Of a DNA stretch of 64,000 nt, positions 17,644 through 26,411 are shown piece by piece. Below the pieces are notes generated by a model. That model did no database searches, had not been told where the DNA came from, and was given only the letters and a program-made list of their open reading frames with translations. Position 1 is the stretch's first letter. Every line of letters begins with the position of its first letter. The stretch spans positions 10,021 to 74,020 of the forward strand of contig DAOUEK010000020.1 of assembly GCA_034430425.1 (NCBI GenBank). The letters run 5' to 3'. The position numbers and the translations under genes are program-made. The DNA comes from WVZH01 sp034430425. GTDB lineage: Bacteria > Chloroflexota > Anaerolineae > Anaerolineales > E44-bin32.

Positions 17644-18150
17644 ATGATCTCCCGGAAATCGTTCCTGGCGATCCTTGTTTTGATAACAGCCCTCATTGCA
17701 TCGTGCGGCAATGCAGGGACATCAACACGTTCAGCTGAAGACGTATTTGCAACTGCACAGGCATTCGCAGAGCTTACGCGTGCAGCAACGAAGCTTACCT
17801 CACCCCCGACAGAAGCTCCACCCACCGCGACTTCCACACCGCCAGGACCAACATACACATCAACTGCAACGGAAGGTCCACCCATCGTGGAAGCGGACTA
17901 CAATGCGTTCGTTCGCAGCGGTCCGGATGAAACATTTGAGTTCGTCGACTATTTCCTCGATGGACAGCGCGGTGAAGTGATCGGCCGCTTTGAAAACGTG
18001 GAGTACAATCCACCAACATGGTGGTATATCCAGCGCATTGATCAGGGCAAGGACGGTTGGGTTTGGAGCGGCGCCTGTACTTTCTATGGTAATGAGAGCG
18101 GAATTCCTGTGATCAGCGTGGATTTCACACCAAGTCCGGAGAATGAGTGA
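17644..18150 (+). CDS. Lipoprotein with a C-terminal SH3-like domain
   Basis: 168 residues. A signal peptide ends in the lipobox LIASC (Cys21). A Thr/Pro-rich stalk follows (~55-80), then a domain resembling bacterial SH3: YNAFVRSGPDETF, LDGQRGEVIGR, WWYIQRIDQGKDGWVW, with a cysteine in the final strand. Such domains often bind cell wall or protein partners. ATG 17644 is preceded by AAGGAGAG. Flanked by divergent and convergent neighbours and followed by a terminator, so probably transcribed alone. Confidence 0.8.
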   Translation: MISRKSFLAILVLITALIASCGNAGTSTRSAEDVFATAQAFAELTRAATKLTSPPTEAPPTATSTPPGPTYTSTATEGPPIVEADYNAFVRSGPDETFEFVDYFLDGQRGEVIGRFENVEYNPPTWWYIQRIDQGKDGWVWSGACTFYGNESGIPVISVDFTPSPENE

Positions 18151-18189
18151 CTGCTTAATCGGCAGATACCAGTTCATCCGACGGATAAA

Positions 18190-18222
18190 AGCGGAGTGGC
18201 GAAACGCCGCCCCGCTTGTTTT
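18190..18222 (+). terminator. Intrinsic terminator after the SH3 lipoprotein gene
   Basis: AGCGG (18190-18194) pairs with CCGCT (18212-18216) and GGCG (18198-18201) with CGCC (18205-18208), forming an interrupted hairpin followed by a T run. It sits between two convergent genes. Confidence 0.7.
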
Positions 18223-18233
18223 TCAAGAGGACA

Positions 18234-18752
18234 TCACAACAGGAGATGGTTAAAGAGAAGACCCAGCCAGGCAGCTGCGGACCAGTAGGCGATGTATTCG
18301 AAAAAGGAAAAGAGGATTATTGGGAAGGGTTTCAACCCTTCCAGCCAGGGTACTTTCTCCAGCACGTGCAATCCATACACGGCGAAGATGTGTTCCGCAG
18401 CACCTTCCAGTCCACCGAGGAAGGCGAAATCCAGGACCAGGCGGTTCTCGAAGACGAGAGACAACCGCCATAACCCAATTCCAATTGCAGCATATAGCAC
18501 TACGTTAAGCGGGGATATAGAGCGCATCCAATCGGGGTAAATGTATCGATAGTAGATTTGCCAATAGCGTCCCATGAACAACAAGGTCATGATCCCCCAA
18601 AAGATGGCAGAGCCGAGTGCGATGGATTTGCCAGCGATGGGGAAACGCTCATTCGAAAAAAGAAAAAGAAGCGGGGTCAACAATAGGCAAGCGATTATTG
18701 CGAAGATCAATGTGCTCAGCCAAACATCCCGTTCGGATAATTTATAATCCAT
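18234..18752 (-). CDS. Unrecognised integral membrane protein
   Basis: 172 residues from ATG 18752 with about five hydrophobic helices and short loops. Notable is GLEGAAEHIFAVYGLHVLEKVPWLEGL before the last helix (quoted in parts: GLEGAAEHIF, VYGLHVLEK). The frame is open upstream to 18866, but that part is hydrophilic and overlaps the isopentenyl phosphate kinase gene. The ATG at 18752 directly before the first helix is preferred although its ribosome binding site is weak. It lies 49 bases after the kinase gene on the same strand and may be in its operon. No family recognised. Confidence 0.6.
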   Translation of the reverse strand: MDYKLSERDVWLSTLIFAIIACLLLTPLLFLFSNERFPIAGKSIALGSAIFWGIMTLLFMGRYWQIYYRYIYPDWMRSISPLNVVLYAAIGIGLWRLSLVFENRLVLDFAFLGGLEGAAEHIFAVYGLHVLEKVPWLEGLKPFPIILFSFFEYIAYWSAAAWLGLLFNHLLL

Positions 18753-18801
18753 TTGACGATAAGACCCATTTGATCGTGGGTTGAGGGATCGTGTCTTTCC
18801 C

Positions 18802-19581
18802 TTACTTAATGAGTGTTCCTGGTTTTGCACCCAGGAGTGCATTTTCGATCGAGCCGGGCGCTTCACCCGAAAAAATGCGTACCTCGATATCCGAGCTTAG
18901 TCTTGCGATTTCTAATGCAGTTTCCACTTTCCCACGCATCCCACCGGTCACATCGGTGGTTTGCGCGCCTCCCAATCCGATCTCTTCGAGATCCTTGGAT
19001 GTAATCGAGCGATGGATTTTTTCTGATTCTGGGAAGTTGGCGTATACGCCCTTTTCGATGCCTGCGATCAGCACTCGGGAGGGTTGAAGGTGTTGCGCCA
19101 GGAAGGTGAAGACGGTTTCTGTGGAAACGATCGCTGCGCCTTGTTTGCTGTCAAAGGCAACATCCCCATATACCACGGGGATCAGGTTGGCTTCGATGGC
19201 GTCGATAATCGGTTGATAGGCCATATCCTGGATTGAGCCAGCATCGCAAATCGTACTCGCTGAAGGCGGGAAGGTCATCACGGGGAGGTCTTCGTTCATC
19301 AAGAAATCGACGACGATGCGGTTGAGCCGTTGTGCGGAAGCCCACACTCGGGAAAAACCCTGCCACTCGGAAGGAGTTGACGCTCCGCGGTTGGTCGTAT
19401 ATTGGGCTGCCAGGATGTGTCCAAAAGAACCAGATCCATGGCCGAGCAGGAGGCGCAGATTGGGGTTTTTCGCTTTTGCTTGAGCGATTTCCATCGCCGT
19501 ACGCTGCAGAATGAGGTACCTGACAGTCTCGGCCTGCTCTTTATGTGTAATGAGAGAGCCACCAAGTTTTAAGAAGATCAT
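18802..19581 (-). CDS. Isopentenyl phosphate kinase
   Basis: 259 residues of the amino acid kinase fold. It phosphorylates isopentenyl phosphate to IPP. K5 and K14 in FLKLGGSLITHK and the catalytic H55 in GHGSGSFGH match the positions known for archaeal enzymes, and the latter motif is the mark of the family against UMP or glutamate kinases. Near the end, TDVTGGMRGKVE is also typical. ATG 19581 starts two bases after the mevalonate kinase stop, so the two are co-transcribed. IPK acts in the alternative mevalonate pathway, described in archaea and some Chloroflexi. The phosphomevalonate decarboxylase it needs is not in the window. Confidence 0.92.
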   Translation of the reverse strand: MIFLKLGGSLITHKEQAETVRYLILQRTAMEIAQAKAKNPNLRLLLGHGSGSFGHILAAQYTTNRGASTPSEWQGFSRVWASAQRLNRIVVDFLMNEDLPVMTFPPSASTICDAGSIQDMAYQPIIDAIEANLIPVVYGDVAFDSKQGAAIVSTETVFTFLAQHLQPSRVLIAGIEKGVYANFPESEKIHRSITSKDLEEIGLGGAQTTDVTGGMRGKVETALEIARLSSDIEVRIFSGEAPGSIENALLGAKPGTLIK

Positions 19582-19583
19582 GT

Positions 19584-20516
19584 TTACACCTTTGTTACCC
19601 CCGTCCAGATGACACCGGCTTTACGCAGGGCGTTTACGATTGTCGTGCTGGCTGATGGCTGGACGAGTGTGATGATGATACCACCAACTCCGGCACCGGA
19701 TAATTTCGCTCCATAAGCACCGCAATCCCGTGCTGTTTTCAGGAGGCCAGAGATGGTATCAGAACTGACTCCAATTTGTTCAAGCAACTCCTGGTTTTCG
19801 TCCATCAATTTACCAATAGATTTCAGATCACCAGCTGCGGTGGCAAATTTCGCCCGTTCAGCGATTTGCCCGATTTCATTAAAAAAGGTGTTGAATGTTG
19901 ATCGATCCTGCTCCCAGGCGCGGCGTACATTCCCGACGATCTGGCCGGTGTTTGATGGTAAACCGGTGTCTGCAAGAATGAAGGTCAGTTCACCGCTGAT
20001 CGCCAGATGTTCCGGCTGGCGTCCGCGGATGTAATAAATCGGCTGGTCGTAAACGATCACCGTGTTGTCAATTCCAGAGGGCGTGCCGTGATGGATTTTT
20101 TCCACCTCATAGACCAACTCCGACTGGCGTGCAAGTTCGAGGGGCTGCTCGAAATGTTGGCACAAGGCACGTACGATTGCCGTGGAAACGGCAGCCCCCG
20201 ATCCGAGGCCAGAGGCGACAGGGATTTCAGATGATACCTGCACTTCGATGGCGGGAGATATGTGTGCGTGGATTTCGTCCAGGGTTAATTGGACAATTTT
20301 GCGGAGTGGATTTTCCTCGTTGGCTTCGTGTAGCCAAGCTTGATAATGAATATCAGGTGCGTGAAGCCGCACGTGTCCACGAGGAGCATCCGGTATGATG
20401 TCAATCCGGGCAGTGGCTCGGAGTTGGCGGAGGGGGAATGCGATTGCGGGTTGCCCATAGACGACCGCGTGCTCACCAAACAGGATAAATTTTCCCGGAG
20501 CGTTTGCAGGGGTCAT
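19584..20516 (-). CDS. mvk: Mevalonate kinase
   Basis: 310 residues of the GHMP kinase family. Motif 1 is APGKFILFGEHAVVYG (6-21), motif 2 PVASGLGSGAAVS (around 100-115), motif 3 AKLSGAGVGGI near the C-terminus. GEHAVVYG and HHGTPSGIDN identify mevalonate kinase rather than galactokinase or homoserine kinase. It makes 5-phosphomevalonate. ATG 20516 overlaps the TGA of the upstream prenyltransferase gene (ATGA), and the isopentenyl phosphate kinase follows two bases downstream, forming an isoprenoid operon. Confidence 0.93.
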   Translation of the reverse strand: MTPANAPGKFILFGEHAVVYGQPAIAFPLRQLRATARIDIIPDAPRGHVRLHAPDIHYQAWLHEANEENPLRKIVQLTLDEIHAHISPAIEVQVSSEIPVASGLGSGAAVSTAIVRALCQHFEQPLELARQSELVYEVEKIHHGTPSGIDNTVIVYDQPIYYIRGRQPEHLAISGELTFILADTGLPSNTGQIVGNVRRAWEQDRSTFNTFFNEIGQIAERAKFATAAGDLKSIGKLMDENQELLEQIGVSSDTISGLLKTARDCGAYGAKLSGAGVGGIIITLVQPSASTTIVNALRKAGVIWTGVTKV

Positions 20517-21385
20517 GATCCCAAATAGAGGATGCCAGCCGATGTCACTCCCCAGAGAACAATGGTTGCCAGGAGTGGTCTATCGGAAAACACGAGTTCT
20601 TCCGGTGCGCCCCCGGCATCCTCGATGTTTATCAGGTATAGGTAGCGGAAGATCCCATAGATGACAAACGGAATGGTCAACATCATGAGATGGTTATTGG
20701 GGAGGTTCTCGGCGGAGAAGGTATAGAGTGAATATGCAATGACGGTTGTGCTGGAAACGATGATGATCAATTGATCGAGAAAAGGAACCGTATAGTGGTC
20801 AAAGACGCGTCGATGGGTGTTCGCTCCTTCAGCAAGCAGCACCAACTCCGAACGACGTTTGCCCAGGCCAATAAATAGGGCCAGCAGGCTTGTGCAGACG
20901 TAGAGCCATGGGGAAAATCGTTCAACGGTAATTAATGCTACGCCGGCGCCAACGCGTAAAACGAATCCCGAGGCCAGCACGAGAACATCGATGATGGGAA
21001 CGTGTTTGAGCCACAAGGAGTAGAAAAAATTCATTATTAAATAAATCGAAATGATAATGCCGAAATAGGTGTTGAGCGCAAAGCCCGCTCCAAGAGCCAC
21101 AATGAGAAGAATTGCGGCCATGATCCGCCCAACAGTGAGCGATAGTGCTCCGGATGCCATCGGCCGGAAACGTTTCGTGGGATGCAGGCGGTCTTGTTCC
21201 AGATCTGCAAGGTCGTTAATAAAGTAAACGGCACTGGCCCCGATGCCCAGCAAGAAGAATCCCGCAATGGTTGTGAGAAGCGGTTCCATGGATAAAAACT
21301 GCTTATCAAAAATTAGTGCGGCAAATATAAAGCCGTTTTTCAGCCACTGCTTGGGGCGCATCGTCTTGATAATGGATTTAATCAT
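20513..21385 (-). CDS. UbiA-family transferase, decaprenyl-phosphate phosphoribosyltransferase-like
   Basis: 290 residues with about eight membrane helices. The N-terminus MRPKQWLKNGFIFAALIFDK and the motif N57-D58-x2-D61-x3-D65 (NDLADLEQD) followed by HPTKRFRPMASG are characteristic of the UbiA subgroup that transfers phosphoribose to polyprenyl phosphate (Rv3806c-like). That enzyme gives decaprenyl-phosphoryl ribose, the precursor of arabinose donors for cell-wall glycans. The exact acceptor here is not proven. The open frame reaches 21448, but ATG 21385 just before the conserved start of the family is chosen. First gene of the operon with mevalonate kinase and isopentenyl phosphate kinase. 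Divergent from tlyA. Confidence 0.85.
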   Translation of the reverse strand: MIKSIIKTMRPKQWLKNGFIFAALIFDKQFLSMEPLLTTIAGFFLLGIGASAVYFINDLADLEQDRLHPTKRFRPMASGALSLTVGRIMAAILLIVALGAGFALNTYFGIIISIYLIMNFFYSLWLKHVPIIDVLVLASGFVLRVGAGVALITVERFSPWLYVCTSLLALFIGLGKRRSELVLLAEGANTHRRVFDHYTVPFLDQLIIIVSSTTVIAYSLYTFSAENLPNNHLMMLTIPFVIYGIFRYLYLINIEDAGGAPEELVFSDRPLLATIVLWGVTSAGILYLGS

Positions 21386-21456
21386 GTTGGCGATGATAGC
21401 AGGTTCCAAATCTACAAGCAAGTAGAATCGGTTATGGATCATCTGCATAACTTGTG

Positions 21457-21462
21457 TACAAT
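21457..21462 (+). promoter_or_regulatory. -10 box of tlyA, leaderless start
   Basis: TACAAT at 21457-21462 ends only six bases before the tlyA ATG (21469). A transcript from this box would start at or next to the A of the ATG. No ribosome binding site is seen, in keeping with a leaderless mRNA. The -35 region is poor. Confidence 0.5.
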
Positions 21463-21468
21463 CTGGAT

Positions 21469-22245
21469 ATGAGCAAGCAGGAACGAATCGATACAGTTCT
21501 TACGGAGAGAGGTCTGGTCGAAAGCCGTTCTCAGGCGCAGCGTTTGATTATGGCAGGTCAGGTGCGTGTCGAAGGACAGGTGATTCACAAGCCATCGAGA
21601 CGCGTGGCGCGAAATGCGCAGATAGAGATCGAATCGCTGCCTCAATATGTCTCTCGCGGTGGGGATAAATTGGCAGCTGCTTTGGATCGCTACCCGATCG
21701 AAGTTGTCGACAAAGTCTGTGCCGATGTTGGGGCGTCAACGGGAGGATTTACAGACTGTTTGCTGCAAAATGGTGCTGCGCGGGTTTACGCCATCGATGT
21801 CGGGCAGGGGATTTTACATTGGCGCCTGCGTAATGATACTCGCCTCGTGGTGATGGAAAAAACCAACGCACGTAAATTGGAGAAGCTCCCGGAGCTTGTG
21901 GATTTGGCTACGATCGATGCTTCATTTATCTCCCTGCGTACGTTGCTGCCCGTCGTTCGCGGATGGCTTAAACCACGCGCAGATTTGCTCGCCCTGATCA
22001 AACCGCAATTTGAAGCCGGGAAGAATAAAGTCGGCAAGCAAGGCGTCGTACGGGATGCGGCGATTCATCGGCAAGTCGTTGATGGCGTGGTCCAAGCTGC
22101 CCGCGCGCTGGATTTATCGCCGCTTGGGGTAATGCGTTCGCCACTGCGTGGTCCCAAAGGCAACGTTGAGTTTTTTCTTTGGTGTAGAAACGAAGCGACG
22201 GAAAAGGCATTCGAAGTGCCAGAGAATCTTTTTCTGGCTGATTGA
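21469..22245 (+). CDS. tlyA: TlyA-family rRNA 2'-O-methyltransferase
   Basis: 258 residues. An S4 RNA-binding domain (RIDTVLTERGLVESRSQAQR, ~5-60) is joined to an FtsJ-like Rossmann methyltransferase. YVSRGGDKLAAAL links them, DVGASTGGFTDCLL is the SAM-binding motif, and AIDVGQG and KPQFEAG follow. TlyA methylates ribose in 16S and/or 23S rRNA. Other TlyA-type proteins are annotated as haemolysins, which is historical. ATG 21469 is used rather than the TTG at 21454 because it lies directly downstream of a -10 box and fits the family N-terminus. Divergent from the UbiA gene. Confidence 0.92.
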   Translation: MSKQERIDTVLTERGLVESRSQAQRLIMAGQVRVEGQVIHKPSRRVARNAQIEIESLPQYVSRGGDKLAAALDRYPIEVVDKVCADVGASTGGFTDCLLQNGAARVYAIDVGQGILHWRLRNDTRLVVMEKTNARKLEKLPELVDLATIDASFISLRTLLPVVRGWLKPRADLLALIKPQFEAGKNKVGKQGVVRDAAIHRQVVDGVVQAARALDLSPLGVMRSPLRGPKGNVEFFLWCRNEATEKAFEVPENLFLAD

Positions 22246-22385
22246 AATTAGGGGTCCTATCTTCCGCCAATGGTATAAGACTTTATTGAATACTGTGCCT
22301 TTCGCTTGGTACTGTCGCTGCAGGTGCCTCTCGGTTATACTTTTGCCTCGATGAAGATGGATACTATTCGAAGCAGTGTAAACCG

Positions 22386-24188
22386 ATGAATACGGAAAAC
22401 ATCCGTAACTTCTGTATCATCGCGCATATTGATCATGGGAAATCAACCCTGGCTGATCGTATGCTGCAAATTACCGATACCATTCCTGATCGTGAGATGA
22501 CAGACCAGGTCCTGGATAGTATGGATTTGGAACGCGAAAAAGGCGTGACGATCAAAGCCTCAGCCGTACGCATGGAATACACCGCGCCGGATGGAAACTC
22601 ATACGTACTCAATTTGATCGATACCCCAGGCCATGTTGACTTCGGCTATGAAGTCAGTCGCGCTATGGCGGCTTGTGAAGGTGCAATCCTGGTGGTGGAT
22701 GCCAGCCAGGGGATCGAGGCGCAGACTCTGGCTAATCTCTATCTGGCAATCGAATCAAATCTGGAAATCATTCCGGTGATCAATAAGATCGATTTGCATG
22801 CAGCCCGGCCGGATGAGATCAGAGATGAGATTCATGCCTTGATCGGTACCCCGAAAGATGAAATCCTGCAGATTTCGGCCAAGCAAGGGGAGAACGTTCG
22901 AGCCGTGATCGACGAAATTATCGCCAAAATACCTGCGCCGGCGGCTGCTCACGATCAAGCATTGCGAGCGCTTATCTTCGACTCGCATTACGATTCATAC
23001 AAAGGTGTTATCGCCTACATCCGGGTTGTTGATGGATCACTACAAGTACAGGATGAAATTCGCCTGATGGCATCTGGCACGAATTTTACGCCGATGGAAG
23101 TGGGTGTCTTTACGCCCGGTATGACTCAAACCGCATCTCTTTCTGCCGGACAAGTCGGGTATATCGCTACGGGTTTGAAGTCGCTTCGCGAATGTCGCGT
23201 GGGCGACACAATGACTTTAACGAAAAACCCCGCAAGGGCATCCTTACCAGGTTACCGTTTGCCGAAACCAATGGTGTTCGCGGGATTCTATCCCAGTGAG
23301 GGTGAGGCATATCAAAATTTGAAGCAAGCCATCGAGAAATTACAGCTCAATGATGCGGCGTTGGTATTCGAGCCTGAGACTTCGCAGGCTTTGAATTTCG
23401 GTTTCCGCTGTGGATTTCTCGGTCTTTTTCACATGGATATCATTCAAGAACGGCTGGAACGTGAGCATGATGTTAGTATGATCGCAACGGCTCCATCAGT
23501 CGAATACGAAATTGCACTTCGCGACGGCAATGTGATCCGGATTGATTCCCCGGCCGAGCTGCCGGAGATTGGTGAAATCGACGAAATCCGTGAACCCTGG
23601 ATGCGTATCCAGGTTTTTTCCCCGGAGCGATATTATGGCGCAATTTCCGAACTGGTGACGAAGCGCCGCGGGGAATTCGTAGAGCAAGAATTCCCCACGG
23701 CAGAACGAATCGTTTTACACTTCGATCTGCCGCTGGCTGAGATGATCGTAGATTTTTTCGATTTGTTAAAATCTCGCACGCAGGGTTATGCTTCTTTGGA
23801 TTATCAATTGCTGGGGTATCGTACTGGTAATTTAGTCAAATTAGAAGTTCTGATCAACAACGAGCCCATCGATGCGTTGGCTCTCATCGTGCATCGAAGC
23901 GCTGCGTTTGCCAAAGGGAAAGCGCTGGTTGCAAAACTACAGAAGCTCATCCCCAAGCAGCAATTTGCCGTTCCCATTCAGGCATCGGCAGGTGGACGCG
24001 TGATCGCGCGAACGAATATCAGTGCGCTGCGAAAGAACGTGTTGGCCAAATGCTATGGGGGCGATGTCACGCGGAAAAGGAAATTACTGGAAAATCAGAA
24101 GCGTGGCAAGAAACGTCTCAAACGCGTCGGCAACATTGATATTCCCCAGGATGCATTTATGGCTGTACTCCGTCTGGGGGAAGAATGA
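22386..24188 (+). CDS. lepA: Elongation factor 4 (LepA)
   Basis: 600 residues, the standard LepA length. G1 is AHIDHGKST (13-21), then DTPGHVDF (G3), NKIDLHAARP (G4) and SAKQGENV (G5). The C-terminal LepA-specific domain ends in the basic stretch CYGGDVTRKRKLLENQKRGK (shown in part) before IPQDAFMAVL. It is a ribosome-associated GTPase that assists translation or 30S assembly under stress. ATG 22386 is adjacent to the conserved MNTENIRNF. A TATACT at 22336-22341 could be the -10 box. It may head the long plus-strand run that follows, since the next gene starts 47 bases after its stop. Confidence 0.97.
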   Translation: MNTENIRNFCIIAHIDHGKSTLADRMLQITDTIPDREMTDQVLDSMDLEREKGVTIKASAVRMEYTAPDGNSYVLNLIDTPGHVDFGYEVSRAMAACEGAILVVDASQGIEAQTLANLYLAIESNLEIIPVINKIDLHAARPDEIRDEIHALIGTPKDEILQISAKQGENVRAVIDEIIAKIPAPAAAHDQALRALIFDSHYDSYKGVIAYIRVVDGSLQVQDEIRLMASGTNFTPMEVGVFTPGMTQTASLSAGQVGYIATGLKSLRECRVGDTMTLTKNPARASLPGYRLPKPMVFAGFYPSEGEAYQNLKQAIEKLQLNDAALVFEPETSQALNFGFRCGFLGLFHMDIIQERLEREHDVSMIATAPSVEYEIALRDGNVIRIDSPAELPEIGEIDEIREPWMRIQVFSPERYYGAISELVTKRRGEFVEQEFPTAERIVLHFDLPLAEMIVDFFDLLKSRTQGYASLDYQLLGYRTGNLVKLEVLINNEPIDALALIVHRSAAFAKGKALVAKLQKLIPKQQFAVPIQASAGGRVIARTNISALRKNVLAKCYGGDVTRKRKLLENQKRGKKRLKRVGNIDIPQDAFMAVLRLGEE

Positions 24189-24235
24189 ATTTCTTCCAAC
24201 TTGTGAAAGTTGAATTATATGCAAGTGGGGCTTGA

Positions 24236-25243
24236 ATGAACAAAAGATCTCCACGAACCTATTTTGGTATATTCATTGGGTTGAGCATCAGTGTTGTCGC
24301 ATTGCTGTTGGTTTTTCGTTGGGCAGGCTTCAAGGCACTGAAAGAAGCCCTAACAACCATCCGGCTTGATTTTATTTACCTGGCTGTGGTTACATTCGTA
24401 CTTTCGATGTTCTTCCGTGTTGTTGCCTGGCGAATTCTACTTAACCGATCTGTATCGATCTGGCGCGTATTTATCGTGCTGAATCAGGGATATCTGATTA
24501 ACAATATTCTTCCATGGCGGCTGGGTGAGTTTGGTCGGGCGATTCTGCTTGGGCGCAGACCCAATCTTTCCGCGCAGGGTGTGCTTGCCTCGATTTTCGT
24601 TGAGAGGCTCTACGATATTGTCATTGCCCTCGGCTTCTTCGCTGCGCTTATCCCCTTCGCAGTCGGGCTGCCAGGTATTTCCCGGAGTGTATTCTTTTCC
24701 GTCGCTGTGATAGCCATTACAGCATTTGGCCTTCTTTTACTACTGCGGTATCCACAAGTGTTTCTTCGGGTGGTTGATATCCTTCCTGGCGGGAGAGATC
24801 GCTGGGGAAGGCATTTCGATCGTTTCCGAGAAGGTCTGCAGGCGATTCGCAGCCCGCGGATTGTTTGTATCAGTCTTTTTTTTCTCCTGATCAGTTGGTT
24901 TTTGGCGGGATTCCAGTATTGGTTTGTTTTACGATCCATCGTGCCAGAAGCGCAGATTCATTGGGCGTTTTTCATGCTAACCATTACAATGCTGGGCGTC
25001 ACCATCCCCTCCTCGCCTGGCTACGTGGGTGTTTTTGAGGCAGCCGGGGTCTTGGCGTTATCGATTTTTAATGTCCCCGAAGGTCAGGCATTGGCAGCAA
25101 CCTTGGTCCTGCATGCAATAGTTTATGTCATTCCCTCGGTGATTGGTGCGCTTGCTTTCATTGGTGAAGGTGAAGAGCTGTGGCGGGTCCTTCTTCAAGA
25201 GCGTGATCGTTTTCTGCTCCAGACGAAGAAAACGGTGGAATGA
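24236..25243 (+). CDS. UPF0104/LPG-synthase-like flippase-type membrane protein
   Basis: 335 residues with about eight membrane helices. It resembles the membrane half of lysylphosphatidylglycerol synthases and the UPF0104 (AglD-like) family. Conserved points are NNILPWRLGEFGRAILL near residue 85, FVERLYDIVIA (~120) and TIPSSPGYVGVFE (~260). Members take part in flipping or transfer of lipid-linked sugars. ATG 24236. The next gene begins directly after its TGA, so it belongs with the glycosyltransferases downstream. Confidence 0.82.
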   Translation: MNKRSPRTYFGIFIGLSISVVALLLVFRWAGFKALKEALTTIRLDFIYLAVVTFVLSMFFRVVAWRILLNRSVSIWRVFIVLNQGYLINNILPWRLGEFGRAILLGRRPNLSAQGVLASIFVERLYDIVIALGFFAALIPFAVGLPGISRSVFFSVAVIAITAFGLLLLLRYPQVFLRVVDILPGGRDRWGRHFDRFREGLQAIRSPRIVCISLFFLLISWFLAGFQYWFVLRSIVPEAQIHWAFFMLTITMLGVTIPSSPGYVGVFEAAGVLALSIFNVPEGQALAATLVLHAIVYVIPSVIGALAFIGEGEELWRVLLQERDRFLLQTKKTVE

Positions 25244-26407
25244 ATGCGTATCCTCACCAGTCTTTATTACTATCGTCCCCATTTCTCCGGCCTGACGGTC
25301 TATACGGAGCGCTTGTCTCGCTCGCTCGCCGCCAGAGGGCACGATGTGACCATTCTGACTTCACGTTACGACCGCAACCTGGCTTCGCTTGAACCTTTGA
25401 ATGGGGTGCAGGTTCGGCGGGTAAATGTTGCCATGACGATCAGCAAGGGCCCGATCATGCCGGCCATTCCGTATTGGGCTGTGCGTCTGATCCCCCGGCA
25501 TGATGTCGTTCATCTGCACGTACCACAATTGGACGCTGCGTTTTTCGCCATGTTGGCAAAACTGTATCGGAAACCGGTCGTACTCACGTATCATTGCGAT
25601 TTGAATTTACCTCCAACACCGGTTAACTGGCTTGCAAACCAGGCTTCACGCATTGCCAACAGCATCTCGGCAACGTTATCGAACGTCGTGGTTACGAACA
25701 CCCGGGATTACGCAGCAGAATCCCCTTTCTTGCGGCCCTTCCTGGAGAAGTTAGAAGTTATTCCACCGCCGATTGAAATCTCTCAGGTAGATGAACGCGT
25801 TGTGAGTTCGTTGAAGACTCGCTGGAATATTCAGGATAAGCAACAAATCATCGGCATGGCAGCACGTTTGGCGACAGAGAAGGGGGCTGAGATTTTAGCG
25901 CGTGCCCTCCCGCAAGTGCTGGCGCTCTGGCCCAATGCGCGTGTGATCTATGCGGGTCAATATCAAGATGTAATCGGCGAGGAAGCGTACGCGCGCCGTA
26001 TACAACCTTTGATCGACGAATTGGGAGATCACTGGTTGTTCGTCGGAGCGCTTTCTCGGGATGAGTTGGCTGCGTTTTTCTCGTTGTGTGATCTCACGGT
26101 GCTGCCAAGTTTGAATTCCACGGAAAGCTTTGGGATGGTTCAGGTCGAGTCGATGTTCCTGGGAACACCGGTGATCGCCAGCGATCTGCCGGGAATACGG
26201 CAACCTGTGATGCAAACGGGGATGGGGCAGGTTTTTTCACCCGGAGATTCCCATGCACTGGCGGAAGTAATTAATCAAATGCTTACCTCGCCTGGGGACT
26301 ATCATTGCGATACCGATGAGCTTGTCCAGCGCTTTGGCTCTGCACACGTCGCCGATGAATATGAGAGGCTTTATCAAGACCTGCTTCATAGCGGTAAAGG
26401 ATCGTAA
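25244..26407 (+). CDS. Glycosyltransferase, family 4 (GT-B)
   Basis: 387 residues, cytosolic or peripheral. The N-terminal acceptor domain starts MRILTSLYYYRPHFSG, with HDVTILTSRYD. The C-terminal nucleotide-sugar domain has GMAARLATEKGAEIL and the E-x7-E signature in ESFGMVQVES followed by GTPVIASDLPG. It should add a sugar from an activated donor to a lipid or glycan with retention of configuration. ATG 25244 abuts the TGA of the preceding membrane protein. The methyltransferase follows 4 bases downstream. Confidence 0.92.
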   Translation: MRILTSLYYYRPHFSGLTVYTERLSRSLAARGHDVTILTSRYDRNLASLEPLNGVQVRRVNVAMTISKGPIMPAIPYWAVRLIPRHDVVHLHVPQLDAAFFAMLAKLYRKPVVLTYHCDLNLPPTPVNWLANQASRIANSISATLSNVVVTNTRDYAAESPFLRPFLEKLEVIPPPIEISQVDERVVSSLKTRWNIQDKQQIIGMAARLATEKGAEILARALPQVLALWPNARVIYAGQYQDVIGEEAYARRIQPLIDELGDHWLFVGALSRDELAAFFSLCDLTVLPSLNSTESFGMVQVESMFLGTPVIASDLPGIRQPVMQTGMGQVFSPGDSHALAEVINQMLTSPGDYHCDTDELVQRFGSAHVADEYERLYQDLLHSGKGS

Positions 26408-26411
26408 ACGA

